Below the pieces are notes generated by a model. It saw only the letters and a list, made by a program, of their open reading frames with translations, had not been told where the DNA came from and did not search any database. A DNA stretch of 13,994 bases from Haloferacaceae archaeon (GTDB lineage Archaea; Halobacteriota; Halobacteria; Halobacteriales; Haloferacaceae): the NCBI GenBank assembly GCA_018609965.1, contig JAHENP010000301.1:1-13994 (forward strand), in the 5' to 3' direction. Positions within the stretch are counted from its first letter, which is position 1; the number at the start of each line of letters is the position of its first letter. Shown in pieces: positions 13,106 through 13,994 of this stretch. Made by a program: the position numbers and the translations under genes.

Positions 13106-13870
13106 ATGGACGACATCGAGATCGAGACGGTCGCGGAGCCGGAGACGACGGAGCCGGTGTTCATCGAGGGGTTGCCCGGCGTGGGCCACGTCGGAAAGTT
13201 GGCCGCGGAACACCTCGTCGAGGAGTTCGACGGGACGCTCGTCCGGCGGGTGTACACGACGGAGTTCCCGCCACAGGTGACGGTCGGTGACGACGGCGTC
13301 GCGGAGTTGACCCACGCGGAGTTCCACTACGTTGAGGCGGACGGCGCAGAGCTGTTGGTGTTGACCGGCGACCACCAGGCCGCCTCGAACGAGGGCCACT
13401 ACGAGCTGACGGGCGCGTTCCTCGATGTGGCGGAGTCGATGGGTGCCCGGCAGGCGTTCGCGCTCGGAGGCGTCCCGACGGGTGAGCTGATCGAAGACGA
13501 CGAGTACGACGTGCTCGGTGCCGTCGCGGACACGGAGACGGGCGACGAGCTGGCGGAGGCGGGCGTGGAGTTTCGCGAGGACGAACCCGCCGGCGGGATC
13601 GTCGGCGTCTCCGGGCTCGTGCTCGGGCTGGGTGACCGCCGCGGGTTCGAGGCCGCCTGTCTGATGGGCGAGACCTCGGGGTATCTGGTCGACCCCAAGA
13701 GCGCGCAGGCGTTGTTGGAGACGCTCCAGACGGTGCTCGACTTCGAGGTGGACTTCGCGGATCTAGAGGACCGCGCCGAGGAGATGGAGGAGGTCGTCGG
13801 CAAGATCCAGGAGATGCAGGGCGGTGGCGGCGGGATGCCCTCCGAGGACGAACTCCGCTACATCGGCTGA
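13106..13870 (+). CDS. PAC2-family proteasome assembly chaperone homologue (PbaB-like)
   Basis: This 254-aa protein belongs to the PAC2 family, whose eukaryotic members help assemble 20S proteasomes; an archaeal homologue, PbaB, has been reported to bind and activate the proteasome. Family segments are FIEGLPGVGHVGKLAAEHL (19-37), LLVLTGDHQ, AFALGGVPTGEL, GVSGLVLGLG and ACLMGETSGYLVDPKSAQALL. A charged helix rich in Glu and Asp follows near 220-240, then a flexible Gly-rich loop (GGGGGMPSEDEL) and a C-terminal RYIG. Tyr is third from the end, not second, so this is close to but not a canonical HbYX tail. ATG 13106 lies 81 nt after nop10 with a weak TTTGTGA box about 28 nt upstream. The gene order with aIF2-alpha and nop10 supports the assignment. 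Confidence 0.88.
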   Translation: MDDIEIETVAEPETTEPVFIEGLPGVGHVGKLAAEHLVEEFDGTLVRRVYTTEFPPQVTVGDDGVAELTHAEFHYVEADGAELLVLTGDHQAASNEGHYELTGAFLDVAESMGARQAFALGGVPTGELIEDDEYDVLGAVADTETGDELAEAGVEFREDEPAGGIVGVSGLVLGLGDRRGFEAACLMGETSGYLVDPKSAQALLETLQTVLDFEVDFADLEDRAEEMEEVVGKIQEMQGGGGGMPSEDELRYIG

Positions 13871-13957
13871 GCGACGCCACGGCGACAGCCGACCGAGTCG
13901 CGCCCACAGAGATCTGGCTTCGGAACGCTGAAACGGCAGACTACCCACCAAACTGGT

Positions 13958-13994
13958 GTGAGCACGGAACAACGAGCAGTCGGTGGGCCGCGGA
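13958..13994 (+). CDS. Possible start of a further gene, truncated by window end
   Basis: GTG at 13958 opens a frame reading MSTEQRAVGGPR to the window edge without a stop. The MSTEQ-type beginning is common in haloarchaeal proteins. Only twelve codons are visible and no clear TATA box precedes it, so this is a weak call and no product can be proposed. Confidence 0.25.
   Translation, partial: MSTEQRAVGGPR

Noticed and set aside
1..13994. CRISPR arrays, tRNA and rRNA genes
   Set aside because: No regularly spaced repeats, no tRNA T-loop/acceptor combination and no rRNA-like stretch were seen on reading both strands, including at the islet borders.

Overview
The window comes from the chromosome of a halophilic archaeon (class Halobacteria). 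The evidence is very high G+C, strongly acidic proteins, frequent GTG starts, TATA boxes about 25 nt upstream of start codons (leaderless transcripts), and archaeal information-processing genes (TFB, aIF2-alpha, Nop10, a PAC2-family proteasome chaperone). I cannot name the genus from the sequence alone.

Layout. Positions 1-332 hold the 3' half of a catechol-O-methyltransferase-like gene. An MFS transporter (472-1851) follows and converges on a minus-strand pair: a 134-aa haloarchaeal protein of unknown function (2915-2511), then a METTL5-type rRNA adenine methylase (2509-1865) only one base downstream. A 367-nt divergent regulatory region separates this pair from tfb (3283-4245). tfb converges on a polytopic Agl23/TIGR03663-type membrane protein (5930-4281). 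Divergent from that are an aldo/keto reductase (6035-6835) and an AhpD-like peroxidase-related protein (6890-7495). A large haloarchaea-specific protein (7586-9793) follows, with an N-terminal domain, a long disordered linker, a coiled coil and a C-terminal domain.

Accessory islet. From about 9794 to 11600 composition and codon use change. Two divergently transcribed genes lie here: a membrane protein with a SHOCT-like tail (10620-10078) and a Tat-exported precursor (10730-11560). The last 75 residues of the precursor carry ten cysteines in a layout like that of the microhalocin halocin C8. The islet is bracketed by the 3' end of the 7586-9793 gene (about 9748-9800) and a decayed, frameshifted second copy of that 3' end (about 11599-11678). 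This suggests insertion at the 3' end of that gene.

Translation and proteostasis cluster. Positions 11968-13870 carry aIF2-alpha, nop10 and a PAC2-family gene, an order widely conserved in archaea. The ribosomal protein genes L44e and S27e that often precede aIF2-alpha are not present; the islet lies there instead. A possible further gene starts at 13958 and runs off the window.

The most interesting content is the halocin C8-like precursor with its divergent membrane-protein partner, and the duplicated gene end that marks the probable insertion boundary.
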